NCBI GenBank assembly: GCA_947396885.1
Contig: OX377204.1
Span: forward strand, 6,944,001 to 7,008,000
Length of the DNA stretch: 64,000 nt
Reading direction: 5' to 3'
Source: Heligmosomoides polygyrus polygyrus
Taxonomy: Eukaryota > Nematoda > Chromadorea > Rhabditida > Heligmosomidae
Both the position numbers and the translations under genes were made by a program. The stretch's first letter is position 1. Every line of letters starts with the position of its first letter. Of the stretch, positions 34,150 through 46,500 are shown one piece after another. The notes beneath the pieces were generated by a model. It was not told the origin of the DNA. It searched no databases and worked only from the letters and a program-made list of their open reading frames with translations.

Positions 34150-35830
34150 GTTTTCGGATTGCGCAGCCAGTGATGATCACTTGGAGAGTTAGGACCCTCC
34201 ATACCTGATGGGAAGTTCAATCTGGTTTTACAAGGAGGACATCTTCAAAGAACTATCTACTTTGCCGGCGAACTACACCATCACTCCAGATGATGTACCA
34301 TAATATTTTATTCGGAAAGTGGCCATTGCCATATCTTACCCGCTCGAGCATATATTTAACGCCAGCTACATGTTAGGTGAAGTACCTGCTCGTCGGAAAA
34401 ACTCGTTCGTTACTCCGATCCCAAACAAGCACCCTACAATCTGGCCGCAAACTACCGTCCTATAAGTATCACATCGGTTTTCGCAAGAGTATTTAAAAGA
34501 AAGCTCAAAACAGCTCTCGTTGCTTACCCTGAACGAATTCGCTTATTCCCAAAAATCAGCATGGCTTCCGAACTGGTAGGTCTACCGAGACATTAATGAT
34601 GTCGGCATTGGACACAGGGTCTTGATCGAAAGATTAATGTAGACGTCATCTATTTTGATTTTATGAAAGCTTTCGACAAAGTTCCATTCAGCAAATTGAT
34701 CTTTAGCCTGGGAAGAATAGGTGTCCATACTAGAATAATTAACCGGATTAAAAACTTTTTATCAAACAGATCCTTCCAAGTTACAGCCAACGAATTATTT
34801 TCTGAATGATTCCCGGTTATTAGTCGTGGCCCACAGGGTGGCGTTCTTTCTCCAATTCTATTCACTATATATAGCTCTGGGATTCCCTCCTTAATTGATC
34901 AACACGGTGTCACCAGCAAAATGTTTGTTGATGACATCAAAATATACAAAAACATTGTGAATGAGGAAGGTCCCCTCACAATGCCCTTCAGTCTGCAATA
35001 AATTCAATTGCTGATTGGTCAGCTAAGTGGAATGTTCCATTATCCGGACAGAAGTCGAAAGAATTTCAGATTGGAGAGCACGTCAATAGAAAGATCTATC
35101 ACCTCGATCATCAGCCATTCAGTAGTGCACCTATTGTGCAGGACCTAGGTTTCGTTCTGGAAACAAAAACTTTCCTTCAAGCAACATTGCGAAGATGCTG
35201 CTAAGAAAGCTGACAGAATCGCGCATAATATCTTTAAATCATTGAAAACAAATTCGGTCGTTCAAATGGTGCTCGCATACAAAACATATGCCAGGCCTGT
35301 ACTTGAAGATGGTACCACAGTATTTAGTCCTAAATGCAAACGTGAAATCTCATGATTGGAATCTGTACAAAATTGCTTTACAAAAAAGCTCTGGATAAGA
35401 GTACATGGGTGGAATTATGCTAACATTCCGTCGGCTCTTGAGAGAAACAAACTTTTCAATTTACGCACCCTTGCTTCTCGTAGGAAGCGAGATGATTTAA
35501 TCGCCATATATAAGCTGATCAATGGTATGTTGGATCTTCCTCTTCAGAAATTTTATTCACCATGTTGCTCAAATACTAGAGATGGTCAGATGAAGATTCA
35601 GATTCCAAAAGCTAGAAGTAATACAAGGTCTAGATTTTCACAGCCCAAGCTGGAACCGAATTTCAAAAGTTTTCGAAGAAAGACATTTTACCAAAATCGC
35701 TAAGGCAATACAAAAGACTTATTGACAGGCATCTCCAGGATGTTCCTTAATAGTTTGCTTCCAACCATTGCCGCTCTCTGTTTCTTGTACCTAACAGTAT
35801 ATTTTTATTCGCTCTGTTCTGGTTCTTAAT
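34150..35830 (+). mobile_element. CR1-like LINE relic
   Basis: Across several frames the plus strand encodes RT pieces: DVIYFDFMKAFDKVPFSKL (motif A, near 34640-34695), GPQGGVLSPILFTIY (34828-34875, motif B), and FVDDIKIY (34920-34950, motif C). A C-terminal part at 35356-35703 matches CR1-type proteins (ESVQNCFTKKLWIRV, LFNLRTLASRRKRDDLIAI, YKLINGML). Multiple stops and frameshifts make it inactive. Confidence 0.85.
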
Positions 35831-36459
35831 GTGCATGTTCTGTTTGTTCTATTTTTTTGCGTGGATATCCACGTATACATAAAAAATATATAAGCTATCC
35901 CCTAAAAAAGCTGTAATTTGTACGGAAACCCTTCGCATATCAGGTTGCACCAAAAAAGATGATTTCATAAACACGCTTAGTAGCTTGGTATCCTCTCTTA
36001 TTGAACTAAGCTATAATAAAAAAATTATTCTGCATGGTATACCGAAGGTATACATAACAAAAGCATCAGCTCCAAATATGGCTTTTTAAATTCATATAAA
36101 GAAACTCGCAAATTCATTCAAACCCTGCTAGATCAATTTTAGACTCTTAGCGGTCAACCTCGTTGTTTACTCGCTGCAAAGATCACCTCTGGCCCAATAA
36201 TGAGGCAATGACCTATACCATCTCCCGCCACACTTGACCTAGTTAGGGGTGTATAAAAACCCGGGACTCGGCGTCTAGCACGTACTACAGGTCCCTGCCC
36301 TACTGATGATTCTCGGGGAGATACCTGTCGTACCACTATTCCACTACTCTATTCCATTAATGAATTCTGTATAGAGCTAAGAGGTGAAAGAGGATATCAT
36401 CTGCACATTCCTTGAATAAAACAGCATGCAAGCTTATTTATTGTTACAATTTCTTCACA
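35831..36459. other. Unassigned DNA
   Basis: A TATAAAA at 36252-36258 is not followed by a recognisable gene. Nothing else supported. Confidence 0.4.
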
Positions 36460-37470
36460 AAGTGGCCATATCAATTGATTTGTGCTCCTTTTAAGGTTCA
36501 AAACTTAAGACCACAATTTGGCTTGCGAAAAATGCAGAGAATGTCAAAAAATGCGGGTACTATTAGAAAGGCTCTAACATTACTGTTAGTTTTGAGAACA
36601 TTTGAAACTCATATGAGAGCACTTGCTGACGAGATTTCTGCTGCATGTAAATGGAGAAGATTGCGCCACACTCCCGCCTGATACCTTGCATTTTAGGCTC
36701 GATTGATAGTGCATGGGCTGAATGCTTGTTGCAATCTCGTTACTACCTGGTCAGGTTAACCTGTGTTGTGCATTTAAACGTTTTTCGTAGTCCGGTAGCT
36801 GTAGTTATGCCGATTAACCTTTCCATTCAGCTTGAATGTTGCTTCATCAGTCCAATCCCTCTTGGAAAATGGGTGTTCCTAATCACATTTAAATTGTGCA
36901 ATCAACAAACTCGCACGTCGCGTGTCTTTCACGTAATTTTTAAGTTTAAAACGTTAAAAGAAGCACAGCACAGGTTAATCTGGGCAAGTGCTAATACGAC
37001 TGTAACAGGCTTCTAGCCCATGCACAACTAATCGAGTCGGAAATGCAAGGTTTCAGGCGGGGCACGACGCAATCTTGACTATTTGCACGCCACAGTAATC
37101 CCATTGCTCTGTTCTTTTATATGAGTCCTAACCGTTTTCAAAGGTTCACTAGCAGCAACGTTAGAACCTTTCACTTAATACCTTCATTTTCGGGATACAT
37201 TACACTTTTCGTAAACCATAGTGTGTTCGTAAGTTTAGTTCTTAAAAGAAGCACATACCAATCGAAATGGCTACTTTGTAGAGAAATTATAACATGAGTT
37301 TAAGCGAAGTATTCAATCGAGTGTAAAATGCAAGGTTTCAGACGAGTGGCTTATACGATAGAAAATTTGTATTTTCTTAGGCTTTGATAAGAGCATTTAA
37401 CCTTTCTAGCATCTTTACTGTGAGCAAGTTATCACCTTTCAAATAGTGTGTACTTTTTTGAGACAACCTG
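36460..37470. repeat. Inverted Tc/mariner-like foldback
   Basis: 36540-36735 (plus) and 37015-37250 (minus) share an inverted block around CGCCTGAAACCTTGCATTT and CTCGATT...GTGCATGGGC. A further copy at 37250-37470 ends CTATTTG...TTTTGAGACAACCTG followed by TA, matching the terminus at 31992. Non-coding. Confidence 0.55.
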
Positions 37471-37544
37471 TATTTTACTGCTGTTGTTTTGCTCACAATA
37501 TATGAATCCCCTTATGAATAATTCCACGAGCAGTGTCGTACCAA

Positions 37545-37660
37545 GGGGCCGAATTCATCAACGACTTACAGCAATTAAACGGAGAAAATACAGCCGAAAT
37601 TCCTCATAAGGCGACTTATCAATAAGCGATATGGTGAAATGATTCACCGTATCCCGCTAT
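37545..37660 (+). repeat. Terminus of the GGGGCCGGATT MITE family
   Basis: GGGGCCGAATTCATCAACGA, then a GCAATTAAACGGAGAAAATA block. The matching opposite end is at 39680-39756, about 2.1 kb away. The two may delimit one element or be separate relics. Confidence 0.55.
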
Positions 37661-37859
37661 ATATAATCGTCTAATGTCACGTGTTCGTCACGGGTAGGGG
37701 GAGTGAAGTCAAAAGATGTCTACGATAGTGCGGCGTATGCCAGCCGGGCTTTCCTTGAGGTTAACTATGGGCGATTGCTGGCGAACTATATCCTTGGCGG
37801 CTGATCATCCATGTTTACGAGATATTCAAGGGGCAGCGCGTCAGAGTATACATGGGATC

Positions 37860-38340
37860 GAGTGCAGAGCGTAGAGATTCTGGAGGCGTGCTCTAGACGC
37901 CGTCCAACGGGCGCAGGGATTCAGAAGACGTGCTGAAAACGTCGCTCAACGTCGTCCAACATGCGTAGGGATTCAAAAGACGTGCTGAAGGTATCATCTA
38001 ACGTGCGTAGGGATTCAGAAGACCTGCGCTAGACGTCGTCCAACGTGCGTAGGAATTCAGAAAATGTAGTTAAGACGTCGTTCAACGTCGTCCAACGTGC
38101 GTAGGGTTTCAGAAGACGCGCTGAAGAGGTCGTCCAACTTGCGTAGGGATTCCGAGTAAGCGACCAATAGGAGGGGACCAACAAAGGGGGACCATTAGAG
38201 GGAGGAGCGTGATAAGGGGGGATCAGCATTTTCATTCAACATCGTTCAGTGTGTGTCGGATTTCTGAAGACGGCTTACAGAAGTCGTGGCACGTGTGTCA
38301 GAGTGCAGAAGGAGTGCCACAAATGTCGTGGCAACTCAGT
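37860..38340 (-). repeat. Composite satellite block 4
   Basis: Tandem units around AACGTGCGTAGGGATTCAGA and GACGTCGTCC, the reverse complement of module A at 33340. A short module B piece (38165-38225, GGGGACCAACAAAGGGGGAC) follows. Confidence 0.75.
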
Positions 38341-39534
38341 GACACGTGAATCGGTACTCAGTGAGCATGTGCGCGCTTGACTCTCACTCCGTTTCTTTGC
38401 CAGCACATAGGTAAGGAAAGATTTCAGGAGGGGGGGGGGAGGTTTAGAGAAAGTGACCATGGGATTCGGGGGAGTATTATTGCCGTCGGACAGTAAGCGG
38501 TGAGTTAGGAAGAGAGGTAACGTGTTAGTTGTAGGACTACGCTGTAGGCAGCACGGGTTGCGCGTCGATGGCGGTGCCCTGTTCACAATCACGGATAGCC
38601 GCGGGCGCGCGAACGTCGAGAAGGTTCCATAGAGAGGTCTTAATTAGTCTCTTCTGCCGTCAACGGGGCCACTTGCTCTTTCCGGCCGCCGTTCGTGTCC
38701 TTCGTTTCGGCCGCTCGCTCTTCTCGGCCGTCGTTCCGTCCGTCGTTGTTGGGGGGGAGATCCATGTCGCTGCTGCCACCGCATCCGAGGTTGCTGCCGA
38801 ACGTGGTGTGCCCCGCTCGCTCCTATCCTCGCGGACGTCGTTGCCCTTCGTTTTTGGGGAGGGGGCAACCCCGGCTGCTGCTGCCATACGCCCGAGGTCG
38901 TTGCCAGGCGTGGTGAGTCCATCGTCGTCAGTCACCTCCCTGCAGCTGCGCTAGGGGCAGCTAGGTGCTTGTTTCGTTTAGGTTCGCTTCCCAATAACCA
39001 GTCTCCTTATTTTCATTGCGTCGTCACCTCGTCCCGGACTTCTACCACCGCACAGCTGGGTCACCTTCCGTCAATACTGTCCAACGTTGCCGGTCCGAAG
39101 CTACGCGCACGCCGTGTTTGAATTCCGCATCAGCCACCGGCACAAAAAGTACCAGTACCCCAGTTGTCGCCGCCATTGATTATGTTCATTATCGTCATCG
39201 TTTCCATTTCTGTTGCGTTCCTGTTTTGCGTTTGTTGATTGCAATAAAATTTCGTTGATCGAGTACCTTTTGATAAAAGGGGTTTCTCGCCAAATCTCTT
39301 GTCTTGGGATCAAAACAGCATTATTAAAAAGAACCTAACTGGTGTCGACCAATACCGATTAATTTTAATTATGATTTTTCTGATTAAGCGCCGGATCAGG
39401 AGTCTCATTACCTGTTTCCCGACACGTAGAGAACAAGCGCTTCAGAGAATAAATCTCGTGCATGTGATCGAGGGTGGATGGGCTTCATATGCGTAGTGAA
39501 AATTCTGCCCTACCATATCCCACTGCACCAATCT
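38341..39534. other. Unassigned GC-rich DNA
   Basis: 38560-38960 is GC-rich and open in several frames on both strands, which is compositional. A 3'-end-like sequence with AATAAAATTTCG is at 39241-39255. A mononucleotide G run is near 38430. No gene supported. Confidence 0.4.
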
Positions 39535-39676
39535 ATATAGTAAAACCAGTTTTTTTACTGTAAGAAGGCCCAAAGAACAAAGGAGGAAGATTGGGGTTGT
39601 TCTATTCTCGGGGTTTCGAGGCGAAACCCGTAATCAGACGTTTGGCGGCCGCTAGGCCGCTGAAAGTTTGGTCGCT
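39535..39676 (-). repeat. Double-hairpin repeat, copy 2
   Basis: On minus: CAGCGGCC-TA-GCGGCCGCCAAACGTCTG hairpin, then a second hairpin CGGGTTTCG-CCT-CGAAACCCCG in the place of the GGGGCTTCGTCCCC hairpin of copy 1, then the shared tail. Loop and stem sequence differ from 32272-32400 but the pairing is kept. Confidence 0.7.
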
Positions 39677-39679
39677 TGA

Positions 39680-39756
39680 TAAGCTATCACGCTATCAGGG
39701 ATTTCGGCTGTACTTTCTCCGTTAAATTGCTGTAAGTCGTGATGGATCCGGCCCTT
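39680..39756 (-). repeat. Terminus of the GGGGCCGGATT MITE family
   Basis: Reads CTATCAGGGATTTCGGCTGT, CTCCGTTAAATTGCTGTAAG and GGATCCGGCCC, the inverse of the end at 37545 and almost identical to 11729-11793. Confidence 0.6.
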
Positions 39757-39997
39757 GTCGACTCTTGGGTCGACCCCTGTAACTGTACATGCAATGAGGC
39801 CCTTGAGGTTTTGACTGCGATAACCGACATGAATAGGGGATGCGCTGTGATCGCACTCTTCGAGTTCCATTAGTGTCGATCCCGTACTTCGGAATTTCTT
39901 AAAAGCGCACTGGCGCCGATTCTCGAAATCTAGGTCACTTCATGCTAAGGACACTCTACACTAAGGACACTAGAAGGATAATTGGAAATATGCTATA

Positions 39998-40003
39998 TTT
40001 ATT
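39998..40003 (-). terminator. Candidate poly(A) signal of the GPCR gene
   Basis: AATAAA on minus, about 345 nt past the GPCR stop codon. Position fits a nematode 3' UTR; no direct proof. Confidence 0.4.
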
Positions 40004-40348
40004 CACCCGAGATCACATCTTTGGCACAGCGAAACTAGAAATCGGAGCCTTTAGCAAAGTCATACATGGCAATTTAACCTACTGTCAATAGAATTTCAAC
40101 TGAGATTTGGAGGGAAATCACTTGCCACCAGAAAGAGTTAAGATGCAGGTTAATGAACCGATGGCTAACACATCTAATGGTAAGAATCGTCAATTAGTAC
40201 GAACCACGCAGTGAGAAACCCGTATTGAGCGGCGCTAGAATAGAGCTAGATAACGAGAATAGACTCGGCGAAAAGACGAACAAACTTCTTCTCCTAATTC
40301 ACACACGAAATGGCGCAAGAAGGTCCGATGGTGAGTGTTCGACAGCAA

Positions 40349-40550
40349 TTACAGAGGTACTGCTCCGCCCGGTGATGAATGGAAGAAATTCCGAATGTCG
40401 CTCCGGATCACCGGATTGCAGAAGAAGTAGATCATAATGCGAATTGCCGACGTGAACATGTAGACGAACGAGACCGCATCCGAGAAGAACGTATGAAACG
40501 TGGATGACAGCAGTGGATCTTCGGTATCCTTCAGCCACGGATGGTCTGAT
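40349..40550 (-). CDS. GPCR last exon: ECL3, TM7 and C-terminal tail
   Basis: Acceptor CCTTTTTCAG; entry phase 2 completes an Arg codon begun in the TM6 exon. Encodes [14 protein letters not shown] (extracellular loop 3), [20 protein letters not shown] (TM7), [12 protein letters not shown] (NPxxY-like position and helix 8) and a short tail GGAVPL, stop at 40349-40351. Confidence 0.9.
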
Positions 40551-43500
40551 CTGAAAAAGGAAAGTGTTGGGAAGATTATCACTAGGAAGCTTTGAGGCGG
40601 GATAGCAGCTAAAGCGAAGAATTAGCTTAACTCCTTTTCATGGTTAAAGTCGTTGAATTTTTTCTAACAAGGAGAGCCTCCATAATGGCGGTGAGCTTTT
40701 GCAATGCAATTTCTATAGGATGTAGGGTCCCGTGTGGGGAGTCCCAAACCATACTGGCTTTTTTCGGGATGCTCTTCTGTGGTCGAAAAAAAACGTGTAG
40801 ACGAGTGAGCGCGAAGTTCATGATGCCCTGCTGCCACCCAAGCCAATGTGGTTGGCTGGCGTAGTGGTAGTGTTATAGCTTCACATGTGCATGGTCGTGG
40901 GTTCGATTCCCCCTTGTAATTGTGTTTTTAGAATCTACTATTTCTCGTCAGTGGGACCATTTATTCCCATTTCCAGCCCATTTTTGAACAAAAACACGGC
41001 AACAAATTTCGTTTACGTTCATCGAGCTATTTGAATATGGAAAGGTGAGAATTTTTGACTTCCAGGTTAAGCAAGTCGAAAACTGATGTCACATTCGTGA
41101 TTAGCACCCCAAATAACCCCCGGGGACGGTCAGGAGGTACACCCGCCCCTGCTGGGGGGCGTGCGATCGCCCTCTCATCCCCTTGCTCACCCACCCCCAA
41201 CCCCCTAGTCTTCACCAAGAATCTAACGGCTGCCTTACGAAACCTTTGACACGCAAAACAAACGTTTCCGGTCCACAGAACAGCGGTGTACCTCCTGACG
41301 CCACGCCCCCCAGCAAGGGGCGGGTGTACCTCCTGTCGCGCTGCCATGACCCCATGCACAAAGTTTGGGGGAAATTGGAATATCCGACCTCACCCCCTCA
41401 CCACGACCTTTTGGTTCAAAAATGTGTTGGAAATAGGGGTAAAGGGTTCCACTAACGATAAAACGCAAAATGCAAAAGCACAAGTACAAAGGGGGACCGA
41501 ACCCACGACCACGATCCTGCGAAGCTGCAACACTACCACTACGCCAACCGACCACGTAGACAGCACAGCAGGGCGCCATGAATTTCGCGCTCACGCGTTC
41601 ACACGCTTCTTTTTCGACCACAGAAGAGGCAATCACACGCTTGCGCTATCTTCAGCGTTCTTTACTGGGACCGACATTCCTCCAGGGGAGTGTCTATAAA
41701 ACCCAGAGTCTCTCATTTTCTCATTCGTTTTCTCGTCTTTTGGGTTCTATGTGCATATATTTCACAGAAGCTCAGGTTTTCGTGGACATTTGTTACTGTC
41801 CATGTCAGGGATCAGTTCTGATTTTTACAACTACGGAATACCCAAGCTACTTTCGTGTTGGGAAAACGCATTAATTGTAATGGTGCTTATTTACATTAAT
41901 AAAGTTGCTCCCTGATGAAGTTATGATCTGTCAAAGTTTTATCAGTCAAAATCGGCCATTTCATATGCAACGACCTAATAGATTTTGTCTCGGTGTGTGT
42001 GAAAAAAGTCTCTTACACTTCGAAAAATGTTTCACCGTTCTCCTTGTAAACACACTAGCCAACAGCGATTGCTGATTTCGTAATCCTATCACGCTTATCT
42101 ACCGTTCGCACGCAGACACAGGTCAAGATCCTTCTTGTACTTCGTTATCTACCCATTTTTCCGGACTCAATGCCAGATCTACCTCAGGGCCATTTTCGGC
42201 ATTCTTCATGAATTCAATGAAGGATCTACAACATTTCAGGCACCAAATTAACCATGTATTTGGGTTGGGATCTACAACTCATCGCGCCTGTTATGAGTGG
42301 TTCGGAAAGTTTTCAAAGGGAGATTATTCACTCGAGGACAGAGCAAGGTCAGGAAGGCCAACTGAATTGGACGACACTGAACTATTCCATCTTCTTCGTA
42401 CCGATAGCAGGAAGAAGACACGTCAACTGGCAGAGAAGCTCGAAGTGTGTCAAGGATAGTAGGAATCTATTTGAAGGGTCTTGGCTTTGCATGGAGCTTG
42501 GATTCCACATGCCCTGTCAGACACTCAGAAAGGTAAACGGCTCTCTATCGCTGTTTCTATTCTGTCCAGATACGAAAGAAAATCGTTTCTGCCGCGGATT
42601 GTGATAGGCGATGAGTGCTGGGTTCTGTATGCCAACTTCCGAAGAAAAAGGCAATGGGGACAAAAAGGAGAAAACCCTAAGCCTGATCTCAAGGCCAATG
42701 TTCACGAGAGGAAGATTCTCTTGAGTGTTTGGTGGGATATCAGAGGAGTGATTTGCTGGGAAACTCCCAGAAGTGGAGAGACGCTTACTGCTGCGAAATA
42801 CAGTGGCCAACTCCACAAAGTCGCCGTAGCTGTCCAAGAAAAGAGGCCTGAGAAGTCGAAGGTGATGATCCCGCATGACAATCCAGAATCACATGTTGCA
42901 AGACTCACAAGAGAAACAATAAAGGAGCTGGGCCTATGATGTAATGCCACATCCAGCGTATAGCCCTGACCTCGCCCCTACCGACTACCTTCTCTTCCGC
43001 GCTCTCAAGCAAGAAATTGGAGAGAAATATTTTGAAACGAATGAGGACCTCAAAAATTGGATTCAGCAATGGTACGACTCCAGAACTGCAGTCCTTTAAG
43101 GAATTAGAAAAGTACCCAGTCTTTGGAGAGGTGTAGTGGAACAAAGTGGAGTTTATCTTAATTGATTTGACTTTGTGGTTGTGAAGTAAAAAAAATCTTT
43201 GAAAAAAAAATGATAAGACTTTTTTTAATCTAATATGTTTGTTTTGTGTTCGGCTGGTTTTAATATAAAATTTAATTACCCAAGTTTGAGGTCGTGAGCA
43301 AGGAGTGGTTTCAACCCGCACATCATCTCAGCGTTGCGTACCAGTTGTATTTTACGAACGATTTAAGTGCGTGGTGACCGCTTCAAAGTATTTCTAGAAT
43401 ATTTCCGTGCGTGGCCGATGGAGCGATTATTCCAGAGTGCACAGTGAGCCGCGTGGGCATGAAAGTTGAAGAAGAACGAATAAGGGAACATACCTCTCCA

Positions 43501-46500
43501 TCACCGTTAGAATTAGGTGCAAGGTGTTCGATATCAAGTAGCTGGCAACAATGGCCACCATTGTCATGATGGCGCTGCGAACTGATGCCGACACACTCTT
43601 CACCGGCCGAATCGACAGCGATATCACTAAAGACGCAGCATTTTAGTCGAATTTCTTTTTCTCATTCTTCTCTAGAAAAACCGGCGATTCGTTTCACTGG
43701 AGAATACGGTTACGGAAGCGTTGCTAACTATTTCACAACACACTTGTTCTATAAATAAGAGCGGTATGCTAAGGTATAGTACGGTCTTTAACAGAGGGTT
43801 TGCAAGTACTTTATTATGGTTGGATTTCAATGGCCTCGTAACGCTTTCAACACAGAAGCGTGAAGCGCAACTTCCTTCCCCAAGTGTTTAAATATTACTT
43901 TAATAATACTTCGACTTCCAAGGTTCGGCCGTGACGCTTCATTCCTACTTTCTGAACAGCATGTCTTGCCTCCCTCCACCTCTACCATGCTCCTCAAATT
44001 CATAAGGAATGGGAAAGCCGAAATTTTATGTGTAGCTGGTGTAGCTCGCTGTTCATCGACGTACTCTCACTCAAATCTTCGGCGAGGAAAGCTTTCAGCT
44101 GCTAAAAGACCTATCAAGATTTCTCTAGCAGTATCACTTTTCACCTGTAAGCTCCCTTCAGAATATACTTTCTTCGATAAGACATCGCATGCTGTATTTA
44201 GAACAGTGTTTTGCCCTTCTTCGAGCTATGAACCAAACTTATTTCTCAGTTATACTTCGTCGGTGTCTCTACGAAAGCATATGAAAGTTAGAAGTAACGC
44301 GTGGTCTCGATGTCCAGCTCATACGTTAACTTTGGATTTCAAACGCAAGAGGCTAATAGTCCTCTTCGGAACACTTCAGCATTAATTCTATGCTGAAACG
44401 GTGAATTGGCGTTTCAGACTCTCAAGGAACTCACAAGGAAAGGTACCCGACTCATGGTGAGCTTTTGCGATGCTATTTTGACAGGATGTATGGCCCTGTG
44501 AGCGGAGTCTAGAATTACAGTCAGTTTTTGCGGAAGACCTTTTTTAAAGACCTGAAAAAGAGGTGTGAAGGCGTGTGCGTAACACTCATCAACCCCTACG
44601 ACACCGCTCCAGTTCTGCCTCGGTGGCGCAATCGGTAGAGGTGCCGCCTCATAGAAGCAAACCGACGGGCGTTTTGAGTTCCGATCCGCGTGCTGCCGAT
44701 ATTTTTGCACGTATATTAGTTTGTTGAACACTTTCCCATAACCACAGGTGGCCATCTTAGACCATCAATGCTTACAACAAACCAGGTCATAAAATCCCTA
44801 GCACTACACGAACATCGTGCCCCAATTCGTCCCGTGGCACGCCGTGTTCAAACAAATTTTGATGACCGGAACTAAAAAAGACAACCCTTTTGATAAACAT
44901 TAATCAAGGCCTCCCTTCTGCGAATGCAGGGCAGTTCCTGCATATTTGATCTGAGGCTTCATAGAAACTCAGTCTATCTGCTAAGGTAATTGTTGTTGTT
45001 TTTCAAGAGCGCCCTTTGTGGTGAAGTGGTGTTTAGCATAAGAGTAACTATTACTAACTATTCCCGCTTTTGACCAAGAAGGTTAGTGCCCTCCGGGGCC
45101 AGATCATCAACCGCTTGCCGCCCTCTAACGGTGAAAATACCGCCAAATGCATCAGGCTTTTTAAGCCAAAGGATATTCACCCATTATCACAATACAGATC
45201 CGGATAGCTCGTTTTATTCGATCTTGAAGTAGTTCTCCACATCTAACTGGGATATCTGTTAAGGTGATTGCTTTTTTTCGAGAGTGCCCTTCGTGGTGAG
45301 GTGGTGGTGTCAGCATAAGAGCAACTATTACTAACTATTCTCGCTTTTGATGGAGAAGGCTATGTCGGAAATCGGATGAAGCAACGGTGACAATACCGCT
45401 AAACCCCTGATACGACTTTCATCAGCATCAGGTATGGCGATATTTTCAACGTTAGAGGGCGGTAAGTGGTCGATGAATCTGGCCCCTGGCTGAATCTTAC
45501 GAAGACGATGTTCATGAGGAACGAACAAGTTTCTGATTCCCCATTCTCGCTCAACGGAACGAACATCTCCGAATGCTCCAGCTACGTGTATCTAGGTCGC
45601 GAAGTCAATATGGCCAACGACTAGCGCCAGAGCTGAGCAGGAGGAAACGAGCGGCTTGGGGAGCTTTCAAGAGCGTCGAAGAAGTCGCGAAGAAGACGAA
45701 GAACGTCCGACTCCGTGCCCCCCTATTCGACTCCACTGTTCTTCCTGCCCTAACATACGCCTCAGAGACCTGGCTATGCGAAAGCAGGATGAACACGCGA
45801 TCAGCGTCGCGCAGCTTGGAATCGAGAGGACGAGAGACGCTCGGAGTGACACGACTCACGCAAGTGAGAGAAGGCCTCCGGAGTTCCGAGCTTCGCCGAA
45901 GTTCGAAGATCAGAGACGCTGTCGCGTGGGCTAAGTTGTCGAAAATTAGGTGGGTCGGTCACGTAATGCGTTTCGCAGACACTCGCTGGACGAGAGCCGT
46001 TACCGCCTGGATTCCGCGGGATGTCAAGAGAATACCAAGACGCCCACAGACGCGTTGGTCGGACTTCTTCGTGAAGGCCCTGAACGACCGATATGACGCT
46101 CTTCGTGTCCCTTGATCGAGGAGGATCCATTGGTGCACTCTGGCATGCGAGAGGGACGAATGGAGACGCTGCTGGCGCCCGCTCGAACAAGTTGATGATA
46201 AACGGTACGACAGGTGATACAGGTGATGCACTGCCAGCATCTAGTATCGTACTTATCGTTGAAGAGGATCTAAGATTTACCTGACGTGGTTCAACAGACT
46301 TCTCACCCATTCAACTTTTCTGTTGTGCTATACTGCGTATCTAATCTAACTGTAAGCTGTAAAGCTTCACCACAACAAAGTACAACGAGGTCTATTCTAT
46401 TATTACTGCCGAACGAGGCTGTTTCACACTGTTATGGCACTGAGATTAAATTTGCTACGGTTGTTAAGCAATGTTAAGTGCTCTCTGTTAAGCACACTTC

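Noticed and set aside
38568..38954. 128-codon Arg/Ser/Val-rich frame as a gene
   Set aside because: Both strands are open in several frames because of high GC; composition explains it.
43966..44385. 139-codon plus-strand gene
   Set aside because: No motif or splice support; antisense within a GPCR intron.
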